From Anaerolineales bacterium UBA2200 (GTDB lineage Bacteria > Chloroflexota > Anaerolineae > UBA2200): 64,000 nucleotides of DNA. The notes under the pieces are model-generated. The model did not search any database. It saw only the letters and a program-made list of their open reading frames with translations, and was not told the origin of the DNA. Location: contig DCVA01000042.1 of the NCBI GenBank assembly GCA_002327925.1, forward strand, positions 124,001 through 188,000. Reading direction: 5' to 3'. Of the stretch, positions 31,918 through 40,753 are shown piece after piece. The position numbers and the translations under genes were made by a program. Positions within the stretch are counted from its first letter, which is position 1. Each line of letters begins with the position of its first letter.

Positions 31918-33657
31918 ATGAAGAGATGGCTGCTGGCTCTGGTGACGCTGCTGGTTGTGCTTGTCTCCTGTCCCGTCGCGGTGGAGGCTCAGGATCCGGT
32001 CACCCTCAACAAATCGGACTATTACGTCACCGTGCTGCAGGATGGACGGCTGCGCATCAAGTACGAGCTCACCTTCACAGAACGAGAAAGCGGCCGCGAC
32101 CGTATCCGTGAATTGCCGGCTCTCGAGACTCCACACACGATCCTAGAGTCCTTTGGCACTGGACCGGATGGCCGGTTCAAGGTGACTCTCCAGCCAACGG
32201 GCCGGACGGGCGTCTACTCCGCCGTCTTTGCCGCCAACACGCGGTTGGGCGGGCAGTACGTGGTCACCATCCGCTACACGGTGGACCGTTCCGTATTTGA
32301 GGCCACTCAGATTGATGGGGAGGATTACCGGGTCATAGGGTGGGCATCTGGAGAATGGTCGATGGCCCTAGAGGTACTCGGCGCCACCTTCGTGCTGCCG
32401 ATCGAGCTGGCAGCCGACATAACCAGAGCTGAGCAGGTTACCGACGCGATCGTCAACGCCGCGGGGGTCAAGACCGGCCGACTGAGTGAGTTCACGCGCT
32501 GGGTTTACTTTCCTACGCCGGACGAGACCACGGGCAAGAACTGGCTCTCCATCTACGTCGAGAAGAAGAACGTGTCCCCGAATGGCAAGATCCAACCGCC
32601 CTTCTATCTCCGGGGCACGACGGTGCCCACCACTCGCGAGACAGAAATCCCGCTCAAACCCAGCCCGACTCCCGTAGGAACAGTAGGCCCGACCGGCACG
32701 GCCGGCTGGACAAAGGCCGCGCTGCTACTGGTAGCGTGCGTGGGGCTCGGAGTTGTTCTGGGGGTCATTCTGCTGGCGGTCTGGCTGGTCAAGCGGGGCG
32801 GCAAGAAGGCCTCCGTTTACGAGCCGCCTGAGATTGAACTCGAAACTTTCGAGACGGCAGGCGTTGTTCCGGACCTCACTGCCATCGAGACGGCCTTCTT
32901 CATGGGTAACTCGGTGCGCACCATCACCTTGATCGTACTGTCGCTCAGCAATCGTGGCGTGCTTACCATCATCAACCGCAACCCGCTGCAGCTCGAGCTC
33001 ACGAACGCCAAGGCAGAATTGAATGCTTATGAGAAAGCCCTGATCGATGCCCTGCAGGATGATGGCACGATTGACCAGAGCAAGATCCCGGCAATCCTGA
33101 GTGCTGTCGCCGCAGTACTGCAGCCGAAAGTCTGGAATGCGGATCCGAAGGCCACCCGGGAGACCTATGATAGGAAGATCAGTGATGCCTGGGACGAGTT
33201 CGACCGCGCGCCGCCTCCCGTACGCGAAAGCCCAACCGTGTGGCGCCAGCCCTACACGCCGTGGATCATCATCCGTGACCGCGCCGGGCCGACGCAGGTG
33301 CCTGAGGGTGACGACTCGCGGCAACCAGGTCCGCTGGCCCAGGCGGCCGAGCAGGCGGTGACCCCGATCGAAAATCTGGCACGCGACGTGAGTCGTAGCG
33401 TGGAGACTGCGGTCTCCAAGCTGGCGGCGGGAGTCGAGACCGCTGTTGCCGCGGCGACGGGCAAAGGGGTAGCCACGGCTGCGGGCTACGATGCGTGCCA
33501 CAGCGCCTGCCATAGCGCTTGCCACAGCGCCTGTGTTCACGACGCGTGCCACAGCGCCTGCGTACACGACGCGTGCCACAGCGCCTGCCACAGCGCGTGT
33601 GTGTGTCACAGTGCCTGTCACAGTGCCTGTCACAGCGCCTGCGTGGGGCGGTTCTAG
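31918..33657 (+). CDS. DUF2207-like membrane protein with C-terminal cysteine-repeat tail
   Basis: A 579-residue protein. Residues 1-24 are a signal or anchor helix (MKRWLLALVTLLVVLVSCPVAVEA). An extracytoplasmic beta domain (about 28-230; NKSDYYVTVLQDGRLRIKYELTF) is the DUF2207 pattern. One helix follows (about 267-292), then a cytoplasmic region with FFMGNSVRTITLIVLSLSNRGVLTI, another DUF2207 hallmark. Residues 527-575 form a tail of 13 Cys: nine HSAC steps give CX3C spacing, two VHDAC give CX4C and one VC gives CXC; it ends VGRF. With the N-terminal signal out and one further helix, the tail should be cytoplasmic. The radical SAM/RRE enzyme starts 14 bases downstream, making the tail its likely substrate. 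The function of DUF2207 itself is unknown. Confidence 0.87.
   Translation: MKRWLLALVTLLVVLVSCPVAVEAQDPVTLNKSDYYVTVLQDGRLRIKYELTFTERESGRDRIRELPALETPHTILESFGTGPDGRFKVTLQPTGRTGVYSAVFAANTRLGGQYVVTIRYTVDRSVFEATQIDGEDYRVIGWASGEWSMALEVLGATFVLPIELAADITRAEQVTDAIVNAAGVKTGRLSEFTRWVYFPTPDETTGKNWLSIYVEKKNVSPNGKIQPPFYLRGTTVPTTRETEIPLKPSPTPVGTVGPTGTAGWTKAALLLVACVGLGVVLGVILLAVWLVKRGGKKASVYEPPEIELETFETAGVVPDLTAIETAFFMGNSVRTITLIVLSLSNRGVLTIINRNPLQLELTNAKAELNAYEKALIDALQDDGTIDQSKIPAILSAVAAVLQPKVWNADPKATRETYDRKISDAWDEFDRAPPPVRESPTVWRQPYTPWIIIRDRAGPTQVPEGDDSRQPGPLAQAAEQAVTPIENLARDVSRSVETAVSKLAAGVETAVAAATGKGVATAAGYDACHSACHSACHSACVHDACHSACVHDACHSACHSACVCHSACHSACHSACVGRF
33496..33642 (+). repeat. 12/15-base coding repeat encoding CHSAC units
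   Basis: A 12-base unit (TGCCACAGCGCC and variants) is repeated with 15-base variants (Cys-Val-His-Asp-Ala). Copies differ at third positions (TGC/TGT, CAC/CAT, AGC/AGT, GCC/GCT/GCG) while the peptide stays constant. Confidence 0.9.
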
Positions 33658-33671
33658 CGTTGGCCAGGTCC

Positions 33672-35075
33672 ATGGAGATAATCGACCTGCAAGGCTTTGC
33701 CACAGAACTGGTGGCACAAACCAGAGACTACATCTACATCCGGCCAGAAGACGGCCTGTTCATCCTGCGTCCAAATCGGGTGCATCACCTGAACCGCACG
33801 GCTCTTGCCCTGCTCTCCAGGCTCTACGATCACGGGGGACCGCCCGATGTGGATGCGGTTGTGAGAGAGGTGGCCGCCGAGTTCTCGGCAGACCCGGAGA
33901 GGGTGCGGGCGGACCTTGAGAAACTGCTCATCAGCGTGGCTGCGCTACTGCGTGATGATGTCTGCGGTGCGCCGTCGGTTCGTGAGATTCCCTTCGGATC
34001 TCAGAGACGGGATCTTCCCGTGCTGTCTGAGATTGCACTCACCTATCGCTGTCAGAACAAGTGCGTGTTCTGCTATGCCGAGTCGCCCAACCGCGGAGCG
34101 AAGGTGCCCGAGATGAGCACGGCCGAAGTCGAGACCATCATCGACCGCATCTTTGATGATGCGCACTGCCCCACTGTGTCCTTTACCGGCGGAGAGCCCA
34201 CTTTGCGAGACGACCTGCCCGAGCTCATCCGTTACGCCAAGGGCAAGGGGATGCGTGTCAACCTCATCACGAACGGTCTGCGCTGTTCGGACGTCGATTA
34301 CGTGGGTGGCCTCAAGCAGGCCGGACTGGACTCAGCCCAGGTGAGCCTGGAGGGGCCAGCCGCTGAGGTGCACGACCGGGTGGTTCGTCACCCTGGCGCC
34401 TTTGATCGGACAACGCGGGCGGTGGCTGTGCTTCGCGCGGCTGGAATTCATACCCATACCAATACCACTATCTGTGGCAGCAATCGAGCTCACCTGCTTG
34501 ATCTGGTCGACTACATTGCCGACCAGCTGCATTCTGAATACTTTTCGATGAACGTGATGATCAGTACGGGTACAGCCCTGCATCACGGTGAGGAAGAGGT
34601 CACCTATTCCGAGTTAAGCCCAATCATCGAGTCATTGCAGGCGCGAGCACGGGAGAAGGGCACCAAACTGGTGTGGTACTCGCCCACGCCATACTGCCTT
34701 TTCAATCCTGTCACGCACGGTTTGGGGTCCAAGTCCTGCGCCTGTGTCGACGGCCTCCTTTCTGTGGCACCTGATGGCGAGCTGCTGCCCTGCTCAAGCT
34801 ATGAGCGCGGGATTGGCAACCTGCTGCGTAACTCGTTTGTGGATCTGTGGCACAGCCGGGAGGCTCGCTACTGGCGGGGAAAGCGGTTCCTGCCCCCCGT
34901 CTGCGCCCGTTGCGAGATCAGGCACATCTGCTGCGGGGCATGTCCCCTGTACTGGGAAGCACATGGCAGCTTTCGTGAGCTGGAGGCAGTGGGAAACAAG
35001 GCCCGCTGGACAAACCGTATTCGATGGCAGATAGAACGCCGCATGTGGGGGAAAGCTCGTGGTGTGGGCCTGTAG
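33672..35075 (+). CDS. Radical SAM/SPASM peptide-modifying enzyme with N-terminal PqqD-like RRE
   Basis: 467 residues. Residues 1-95 match a PqqD-like RiPP recognition element (DYIYIRPEDGLFILRPNRVHHLNRTALALLSRL, then a helical part), which binds leader peptides in RiPP enzymes. The radical SAM core has the 4Fe-4S motif CQNKCVFC (Cys127, 131, 134), VSFTGGEPTLRDDL and VNLITNGLRCS. A C-terminal SPASM region offers Cys356, 358, 374, 411, 414, 420, 421 and 424 for auxiliary clusters. This architecture is that of sactipeptide/ranthipeptide-type maturases, which form thioether or C-C links. No small precursor gene is nearby; the only Cys-rich candidate is the tail of the preceding protein. Start ATG 33672; TTG 33660 is possible. 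Confidence 0.93.
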   Translation: MEIIDLQGFATELVAQTRDYIYIRPEDGLFILRPNRVHHLNRTALALLSRLYDHGGPPDVDAVVREVAAEFSADPERVRADLEKLLISVAALLRDDVCGAPSVREIPFGSQRRDLPVLSEIALTYRCQNKCVFCYAESPNRGAKVPEMSTAEVETIIDRIFDDAHCPTVSFTGGEPTLRDDLPELIRYAKGKGMRVNLITNGLRCSDVDYVGGLKQAGLDSAQVSLEGPAAEVHDRVVRHPGAFDRTTRAVAVLRAAGIHTHTNTTICGSNRAHLLDLVDYIADQLHSEYFSMNVMISTGTALHHGEEEVTYSELSPIIESLQARAREKGTKLVWYSPTPYCLFNPVTHGLGSKSCACVDGLLSVAPDGELLPCSSYERGIGNLLRNSFVDLWHSREARYWRGKRFLPPVCARCEIRHICCGACPLYWEAHGSFRELEAVGNKARWTNRIRWQIERRMWGKARGVGL

Positions 35076-35148
35076 TGATCACGGCGCGTGACAGGCGACG
35101 GCGATCCGTCCCCGGGGGAGATCGACAGCGAGACTGGAAGGAGACGCT

Positions 35149-36297
35149 ATGGCAACTGCGATGACCCTCACCGAGTTCTACAACTATGTCCGTGCGAGTA
35201 GAAAGCGAATGGCGGACGTCTACCGAGAAGTGGAGGAGATCCAGTTCCAGTTTAATGACCTGCACACGCGGCAACTGACGGAGCGCAACAAGCTGGTCGC
35301 TGGCTACGCGCCCCTGCTTCTGGCGGGGGACGACCTGCCAGAGGCGATTCGCGAAGCGCTTCAGGCCCGTGTGCTGCTGGAGCGAAAAGCGCTGCAGGAT
35401 AGGACGGCTGTTCTGGAGAAGGAACTGGCCGAAACGCGGCAGAACTCGGAACGCCTGATCCAGGAAGGCCAGAAACAGATCGCCTACCTGCGAGAGCAAA
35501 ACCCGATTCTCAATGAGCAGGAGGAGGAGCTGAAAGCTCGCCGCGCTGGTCTTCAGGCAGAGCTCGAGCGCATCAATGCTGAGATCAAGCGCACCGGGCT
35601 CTTGAGCGGTCTGGGAGCACGACGACGTTTGGCGAAGGAACGCCAGAAACTGCAGCAAAACATCCAGGCCATGACGGATGGGATTCGGGTGATACGCGAC
35701 AAGTGGCGAACTGAGCGGGAAAAGGTCCAGGCAGGTCAGGCTGAGATGCAGGGCAAGTGGCAGGCGTTGAGCGTCGAAGCATCACAAAAGCAGGCCCTGG
35801 TCGACGACCTCACGAGCAATCTCGACTCCCGGAGCAGGCAAGATGCTGCGCAGAACCTTCTGACCAGCCTCAAAGAGATGCCTTCCGGGAGCGGGCCCTG
35901 GCACGACCGCCTGGCACCGCTCGTGGAGCTGAATCGAAACGAAGCCAATTACGTGGTCGGATTGACCAGTGTGGCGGAAATCCTCGGTCTACTCAAGGGG
36001 CTGGGGGAAGGGATGGATCGCTTCATCCGCAGTGTGGGCACCGTCTACGAGGAACAGAAGCGCTACAAGCTGGCCGAACTACGCCTCACCGTTTCAGATG
36101 GGGTGGCGGCGTTTCATGCCTACTGGCCGACGTTGCAGTCTATGGTCAAGGACGAGAAATATCTCGGCACACACCCTCTCGAGTTCAGTCAGAAGGTGCA
36201 GGAAGCAGTCCGCTCCCGCCTGACGACCACGCAAATCCAGCGTATGTTCGAGGAAATGGGCGCGGCGCTCACGGCGGCGACGAAGCAGTGGCGCTGA
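35149..36297 (+). CDS. Coiled-coil protein of unknown function
   Basis: A 382-residue soluble protein, mostly helical. Residues about 70-225 are heptad-rich, Glu/Lys/Gln/Arg-dominated coiled coil (LLERKALQDRTAVLEKELAE; EEELKARRAGLQAELERINAE; RRRLAKERQKLQQNIQAMTDG). The C-terminal third is a less regular helical domain (VVGLTSVAEILGLLKGLGEGMDRFIRSVG). No catalytic motif or signal peptide. AAGGAG precedes the ATG. It lies 73 bases after the radical SAM gene and may be a scaffold or membrane-associated partner of the same operon. I recognise no family. Confidence 0.82.
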   Translation: MATAMTLTEFYNYVRASRKRMADVYREVEEIQFQFNDLHTRQLTERNKLVAGYAPLLLAGDDLPEAIREALQARVLLERKALQDRTAVLEKELAETRQNSERLIQEGQKQIAYLREQNPILNEQEEELKARRAGLQAELERINAEIKRTGLLSGLGARRRLAKERQKLQQNIQAMTDGIRVIRDKWRTEREKVQAGQAEMQGKWQALSVEASQKQALVDDLTSNLDSRSRQDAAQNLLTSLKEMPSGSGPWHDRLAPLVELNRNEANYVVGLTSVAEILGLLKGLGEGMDRFIRSVGTVYEEQKRYKLAELRLTVSDGVAAFHAYWPTLQSMVKDEKYLGTHPLEFSQKVQEAVRSRLTTTQIQRMFEEMGAALTAATKQWR

Positions 36298-36341
36298 CGG
36301 TTCTGCCCCGACACACGTAACAGGGTCGAGCAAGGAGAGCT

Positions 36342-36833
36342 ATGAACAAGCTGTTGTCCATTCTGGTCATTATGGCTTCGATACCCTTTCTGGTATTTGG
36401 CCTGATCTTCCTGATTGCCGTGGCGACCAATCCGAGCCGGCTGCTAACGGCAGTTGCCCTGCTGCTGATCGGTGGTCTGCTACTGGGATGGGGTGTCTTG
36501 AGCCTGCGACGGCTGGCCGAAATCAGCCCCGAAGCGCTCTCGACCGGGATAGTGGACCTCGCACGCCGCCTGGGAGGTGAGGTGACGGTAGCGCAGGTGC
36601 AGTCCGAGTTCCGGATCCCTCGTGCGATGGCCCTGGGTGCGCTCGAGCGGCTGTGTGGACATGGTGACTGTCAGCGTGAGCAGCGCAAAGACGTGGACGC
36701 TTATCTCTTCAAGGGTGTAATGCCGGCCAAAGCCATCAAGCGTTGCCCTTACTGCGGAAGCGAGTTCGCAGTCAAGAGTGCTCTGCGCGACTGCCCAAAC
36801 TGCGGCGCCAATCTGGAGATCACGAAGGAATAG
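36342..36833 (+). CDS. Two-helix membrane protein with zinc ribbon
   Basis: 163 residues. Two N-terminal helices (LLSILVIMASIPFLVFGLIFLIAVA and LLTAVALLLIGGLLLGWGVLSL) are followed by a winged-helix-like segment (LARRLGGEVTVAQVQSEFRIPRAMALGALERLC). The end is a four-Cys zinc ribbon (CPYCGSEFAVKSALRDCPNCG). The layout suggests a small membrane-bound regulator or adaptor facing the cytoplasm, like the cysteine tail encoded upstream. 44 bases after the coiled-coil gene and eight before the peptidase gene. Confidence 0.8.
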   Translation: MNKLLSILVIMASIPFLVFGLIFLIAVATNPSRLLTAVALLLIGGLLLGWGVLSLRRLAEISPEALSTGIVDLARRLGGEVTVAQVQSEFRIPRAMALGALERLCGHGDCQREQRKDVDAYLFKGVMPAKAIKRCPYCGSEFAVKSALRDCPNCGANLEITKE

Positions 36834-36841
36834 ACGCCCCC

Positions 36842-38800
36842 TTGAAGCCATCCTGGCGTGGCGGGCTGGTCCTGGCCCTCTTTCTGCTGCTCGGTGTTGC
36901 TCTGTGGTGGGGTCTGCTCCGCTCGCTGCTGGATCTACGGCGGCCAGGAGGCCATGAGGGGGTCAATGCCCTCGCGTTAGACGCAACGGCTGCGACCGAG
37001 GTTGCTGCTGAGACCGAGGCGCGGTTGCGTGCAGCTCTCGTTCCCCCAACCGACCCCTATGACCTGGCCAGACGACTCAAGAATCAGACCCTCCTTGCGC
37101 CGGATACCACTCAGGCACTACAACCACTCACCCTGGGCGAGAGGCATTCATTCTGGGCGCTGGATCTCAATGCAGAGAGCAGTCTGAAGGTTGAGGCGAT
37201 TCTTCGCTACGCCAGCCCACTGCTGTGCGTCTGGGTCGAAGAAGGGCTGGAAGTTCCGACCGCGGACCTCATCAGTTCAGCGAAGGTCTTTGAGGAGCGA
37301 ATCTATCCCACCGTGCGGCATCACTTTGGTGCGGAGCTGGTTCCAGGAATTGACAACCACTCATGTATCCACATTCTGAATCTCCGCCTGTCAGGGGCAT
37401 CGGGCTACTTCTGGAGTGCCGACGAGTACCCGGCGGCGGTGGTACCCAATAGCAACGAGCGTGAGATGTTCTACATGAACGCGGGAACGGGCCAGCCTGG
37501 CACGGTGACCTACGATTCGACCCTGGCGCATGAGCTCCAGCACATGGTCCACTGGAAGGCCGACTCGAACGAGGACGCGTGGATCAGCGAAGGACTCTCT
37601 GAGCTCGCCGAGCTGTTGTGCGGATACTCGAAGGCGAACCGAATCGCAACCTATGCCAGCGACCCCGACATTGGTCTTACCCAGTGGAGCGCGAACGATG
37701 GACGAACCAGCGGTCACTACAGTGCGTCCTTTCTCTTTGCTGCCTACTTGTCTCAACGCTACGGAGCCGAAGGGACTCGACTGCTCGTCGCAAGCGGGCA
37801 AAACGGACCGGCCGGTGTGGACAGCGTCCTGGATGAGCTGGGGACCGGACTGACCTTCGAAGACCTGTTCGCCGACTGGATTGTCGCCAACTACGTCGAT
37901 GGCACGGGGAGCGACCCCGCACGCTACTCCTACACCAACCTCGACCTTGGGGTACTGCCGCAGGCCACGCTATTGCGATACCCGGCAGCGGGAGAAGGCA
38001 TGGTGCAGCCCTTTGGCACCGACTACCTCGTCGTGGAGGGGAATGGCGAGGCCCTCCGGCTGAGCTTCTTGGGCGAAGATCGTGCTCAACTGGTGCCGGC
38101 TGATCCGCCCAGCGGCCGGTTCTGCTGGTGGTCGAATCGTGGGGACAGCAGCGATATGACGCTTACGCGGGGTTTCGACCTGCGGGGTCTGCGTGAGGCT
38201 CGTCTTCACCTCTCGATGTGGTACGACATTGAGGATGGCTGGGACTATGCCTACGTGGAAGCCTCGATGGATGGCGGCGCAACCTGGAGGATTCTACCGG
38301 GCAGGCACACCACAGAGCGAAATCCCACAGGTCAGAGCTACGGCCCGGCGTACACAGGCCTCTCAGCGAATGAGCATTCACAGTCTGCGACGTGGCAGGA
38401 AGAAATCATTGACTTGAGTTCACTGGTAGGTCAGGAAGTGCTGATTCGCTTCGAGTACATCACGGACGACGCGGTGAACGGGCCCGGTTTGTGCCTTGAC
38501 GACATTCGAATCCCGGAGCTTGGTTACTCGTACGACGCCGAGGACGATGACGGCGGTTGGATCGCCGAGGGTTTCGTGCGCATCGACAATTGGCTTCGCA
38601 GGCGCTACCTCATCCAGGCCATTCGAGTCATTGACCGGCAGGTCTCCATCGAACGATTCTGGGTCAGTGGGGGAACGGAGACAATCGTGGCGCTGCCCGA
38701 CATTGGGCAATCGACTGTGATATCCATCTCGGACGTGACTCGTTACGCGGTCGCCTCTGCTGGATACAGCTACTCGTTAGACGTCGTGGCGCAAGAGTAG
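36842..38800 (+). CDS. Membrane-anchored HExxH metallopeptidase (immune-inhibitor-A-like)
   Basis: A 652-residue extracytoplasmic protein. LKPSWRGGLVLALFLLLGVALWWGLLRSLL is an N-terminal anchor. The peptidase region has a zinc site DSTLAHELQHMVHWKADSNEDAWISEGLSELAE: HELQH plus a downstream Glu, as in gluzincins and M6-like enzymes. Residues about 430-600 hold a MAM/jelly-roll-like domain (GLREARLHLSMWYDIEDGWDYAYVEASMDGG ... VLIRFEYITDDAVNGPGLCLDDIRIPE) typical of immune-inhibitor-A peptidases. TTG at 36842 is chosen because the anchor helix follows at once; the preceding gene stops eight bases earlier. It might process exported products of the operon, which is a guess. Confidence 0.83.
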   Translation: MKPSWRGGLVLALFLLLGVALWWGLLRSLLDLRRPGGHEGVNALALDATAATEVAAETEARLRAALVPPTDPYDLARRLKNQTLLAPDTTQALQPLTLGERHSFWALDLNAESSLKVEAILRYASPLLCVWVEEGLEVPTADLISSAKVFEERIYPTVRHHFGAELVPGIDNHSCIHILNLRLSGASGYFWSADEYPAAVVPNSNEREMFYMNAGTGQPGTVTYDSTLAHELQHMVHWKADSNEDAWISEGLSELAELLCGYSKANRIATYASDPDIGLTQWSANDGRTSGHYSASFLFAAYLSQRYGAEGTRLLVASGQNGPAGVDSVLDELGTGLTFEDLFADWIVANYVDGTGSDPARYSYTNLDLGVLPQATLLRYPAAGEGMVQPFGTDYLVVEGNGEALRLSFLGEDRAQLVPADPPSGRFCWWSNRGDSSDMTLTRGFDLRGLREARLHLSMWYDIEDGWDYAYVEASMDGGATWRILPGRHTTERNPTGQSYGPAYTGLSANEHSQSATWQEEIIDLSSLVGQEVLIRFEYITDDAVNGPGLCLDDIRIPELGYSYDAEDDDGGWIAEGFVRIDNWLRRRYLIQAIRVIDRQVSIERFWVSGGTETIVALPDIGQSTVISISDVTRYAVASAGYSYSLDVVAQE

Positions 38801-38849
38801 AGCCGTTTGCAGGTGTGCCCGTTGCAGGAACCTCACAAACGAAGCGGGG

Positions 38850-40742
38850 TTAGCCGGCGCCGCCCCCGCCCCCACCTCCGCCCCCGCCACCGCCTCCACC
38901 TCCACCGCTCCAACCGCCGCCTCCGCTCGAGCTGGATGGAGAGCTGGAGAGAGTGCTCGACGTAGAGTTTAGCATGCCGAACAGACCATCACTCATGCTC
39001 TGCAGGGACCCCATCATGCTATCACTTGCACCCTGCAGAGAGGGGACAGTTCCACCGCGACCGCCGCCTGCCAGACCGCCGCCCAGGTTGCCATCGGTTC
39101 GGTAGTCGCGGCCAACGATGACCGGCCGATACGGGCGGTACCAGGTGGGACCCGGGGTGTCCACTCGCGCGAATTTGCTCACCCACTCTCGCTCCAGACC
39201 AAAGACGATGGCATAGGGCAGGTACCTGTCAAAGATCTCCTTGGCCTGGGTCAGATCCTTGTACTTTTCGATGGTATCCAGGTAGCGCCGGAAGGCTCGC
39301 CACTGAGAAGCGGCCGTGGAACCGGCCTGTGACTTCTTGGGCATGAAGTGGCTCAGTGCGATAAGCGCAACTCCCAGCACGGTGACGCCTGCGCCCGGAC
39401 AGAAGGCAGTGTCCACGTAAGTGGACAGGAGAATACCCAGGACGATGCTCGACACGATGCCCAGCACCATAAGACCGATTCCGGCAGCCAGATAGCGGTT
39501 GCGCGTAGACTTGGGGCTTCTCGGAAAGAAACCCAGATTGACCACGTCCTTGTACATTTGCTCACTGATATCGGGAATTTCCTCATAGAATTTCTGCTTC
39601 AGTTCAGAGAGCCGGACCTGTGAACTCCTCCCTTTCAGCAGTCCCCTGAGCAAGGTTCGCTCGAAGGTGGAGAGCTGCTCCGAGTCCTTCTCCATTCGAA
39701 AGACAAAGTCACGGCTCTTGCCAATGCCTAGGAAGCCCCTCTCTTCCTCTTCCGAGATGCTGATGACACCTCTGCGCCCAAGGTCGACGATGGTGGCGAC
39801 AATGTCCTTCATATCGACCTTCTCATCTATCAGGGTGCCGACCAGGCCCGGCGAAAGGGCAGAGGGAGGTTCTGCGAGATAGTCAGTGACGAGATCCGTT
39901 GGCGCATCGCGGCCACGGCGGAACCAGAGCAGGTAGAGGCCAACGAACCCGGCGATAACGGAGACGAGTCCGAGCACTCCCCCCACGAGGTTTATCATGC
40001 CTCGATAGCGCTGGTTGTAGTCGAGCAGGCGATCCTCTCTGGCCTGCCAGGAAGCCACCTCTCCCTGCACCAGTCCGTGCGGGAACTGCACGCGCACTTC
40101 CATCTCTTGACCGGCCCCGATGTCGTATGCGGTAAAGATCACCGTTCTGGCATCGGCTACCTGATAATCGGCGCTGGCGCCATACGACGCGGCTTTGAGC
40201 GACTCACGGGAAGCCCCTGCCGGCAGGTGGACCGTTACTGTCGAGGAGCCTACCGGGAAGTCACGGTCAGAGAACACAGCCTTCCACCAGAGCTGGTCGC
40301 CACCCTCATAAATCCGGAGGGCCCCCTTCACTGTGTAGCCGATGGTGAATGTGCGGCTGTCGTTGCTGGTGTACGGGTAGTACCAGGTGATCCGAAAATC
40401 GCCGCCTTCGCGGGAGGTGGTGAATGTCCCGGCATCTTCGCTTCCCGGGCGATAGGATAGGCCGCCCTCGCTGACACTGACAGAGGTGATGCTCTGAAGG
40501 CGGTCGGTGGGCAGCTGGCGGTATGCGAAGTGAAAGCTCCCGCTGGTGAATACGTACTTGTGCGTCTCGACGACGCGGAGGTCGGAATTGGCGAGCACGG
40601 TGATGTCGACGTCGAGCGATTCCCAGTAGTAGCGTTTGTCCTGGGCTCGAACAACGCCGCGGCCCTCGATATGCAAGGCCAGTGCCAGCACGAACAGCAC
40701 CAACAGAACAGCCAGGATGCGATACCAGTGGCGATTGCGCAT
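38850..40742 (-). CDS. DUF2207 membrane protein with polyglycine tail
   Basis: 630 residues and a clear DUF2207 member. A signal helix (ILAVLLVLFVLALALHI), an extracytoplasmic domain (WESLDVDITVLANSDLRVVETHKYVFTSGSFHFAYRQLP), a helix near 245-270 (LVGGVLGLVSVIAGFVGLYLLWF), cytoplasmic part VDLGRRGVISISEEEERGF, two more helices, then YDLPYAIVFGLEREWVSKFA-type family end. It closes with a Ser-rich stretch and 17 consecutive Gly, interrupted only at the very end by Ala. AAAGGA lies six bases before the ATG. It converges on the operon encoding the Cys-tail relative. Function unknown. Confidence 0.88.
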   Translation of the reverse strand: MRNRHWYRILAVLLVLFVLALALHIEGRGVVRAQDKRYYWESLDVDITVLANSDLRVVETHKYVFTSGSFHFAYRQLPTDRLQSITSVSVSEGGLSYRPGSEDAGTFTTSREGGDFRITWYYPYTSNDSRTFTIGYTVKGALRIYEGGDQLWWKAVFSDRDFPVGSSTVTVHLPAGASRESLKAASYGASADYQVADARTVIFTAYDIGAGQEMEVRVQFPHGLVQGEVASWQAREDRLLDYNQRYRGMINLVGGVLGLVSVIAGFVGLYLLWFRRGRDAPTDLVTDYLAEPPSALSPGLVGTLIDEKVDMKDIVATIVDLGRRGVISISEEEERGFLGIGKSRDFVFRMEKDSEQLSTFERTLLRGLLKGRSSQVRLSELKQKFYEEIPDISEQMYKDVVNLGFFPRSPKSTRNRYLAAGIGLMVLGIVSSIVLGILLSTYVDTAFCPGAGVTVLGVALIALSHFMPKKSQAGSTAASQWRAFRRYLDTIEKYKDLTQAKEIFDRYLPYAIVFGLEREWVSKFARVDTPGPTWYRPYRPVIVGRDYRTDGNLGGGLAGGGRGGTVPSLQGASDSMMGSLQSMSDGLFGMLNSTSSTLSSSPSSSSGGGGWSGGGGGGGGGGGGGGGGAG

Positions 40743-40753
40743 AGGAGGTCCTT

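Noticed and set aside
33496..33642. CRISPR-like short regular repeats
   Set aside because: Units of 12-15 bases have no spacers, are in frame with the preceding protein and vary at third codon positions. No cas genes nearby.
33496..33642. CX3CH multiheme cytochrome tail
   Set aside because: CHSACH formally contains CX3CH, but the tail is predicted cytoplasmic, units overlap with no room for separate hemes, and no cytochrome maturation gene is present.
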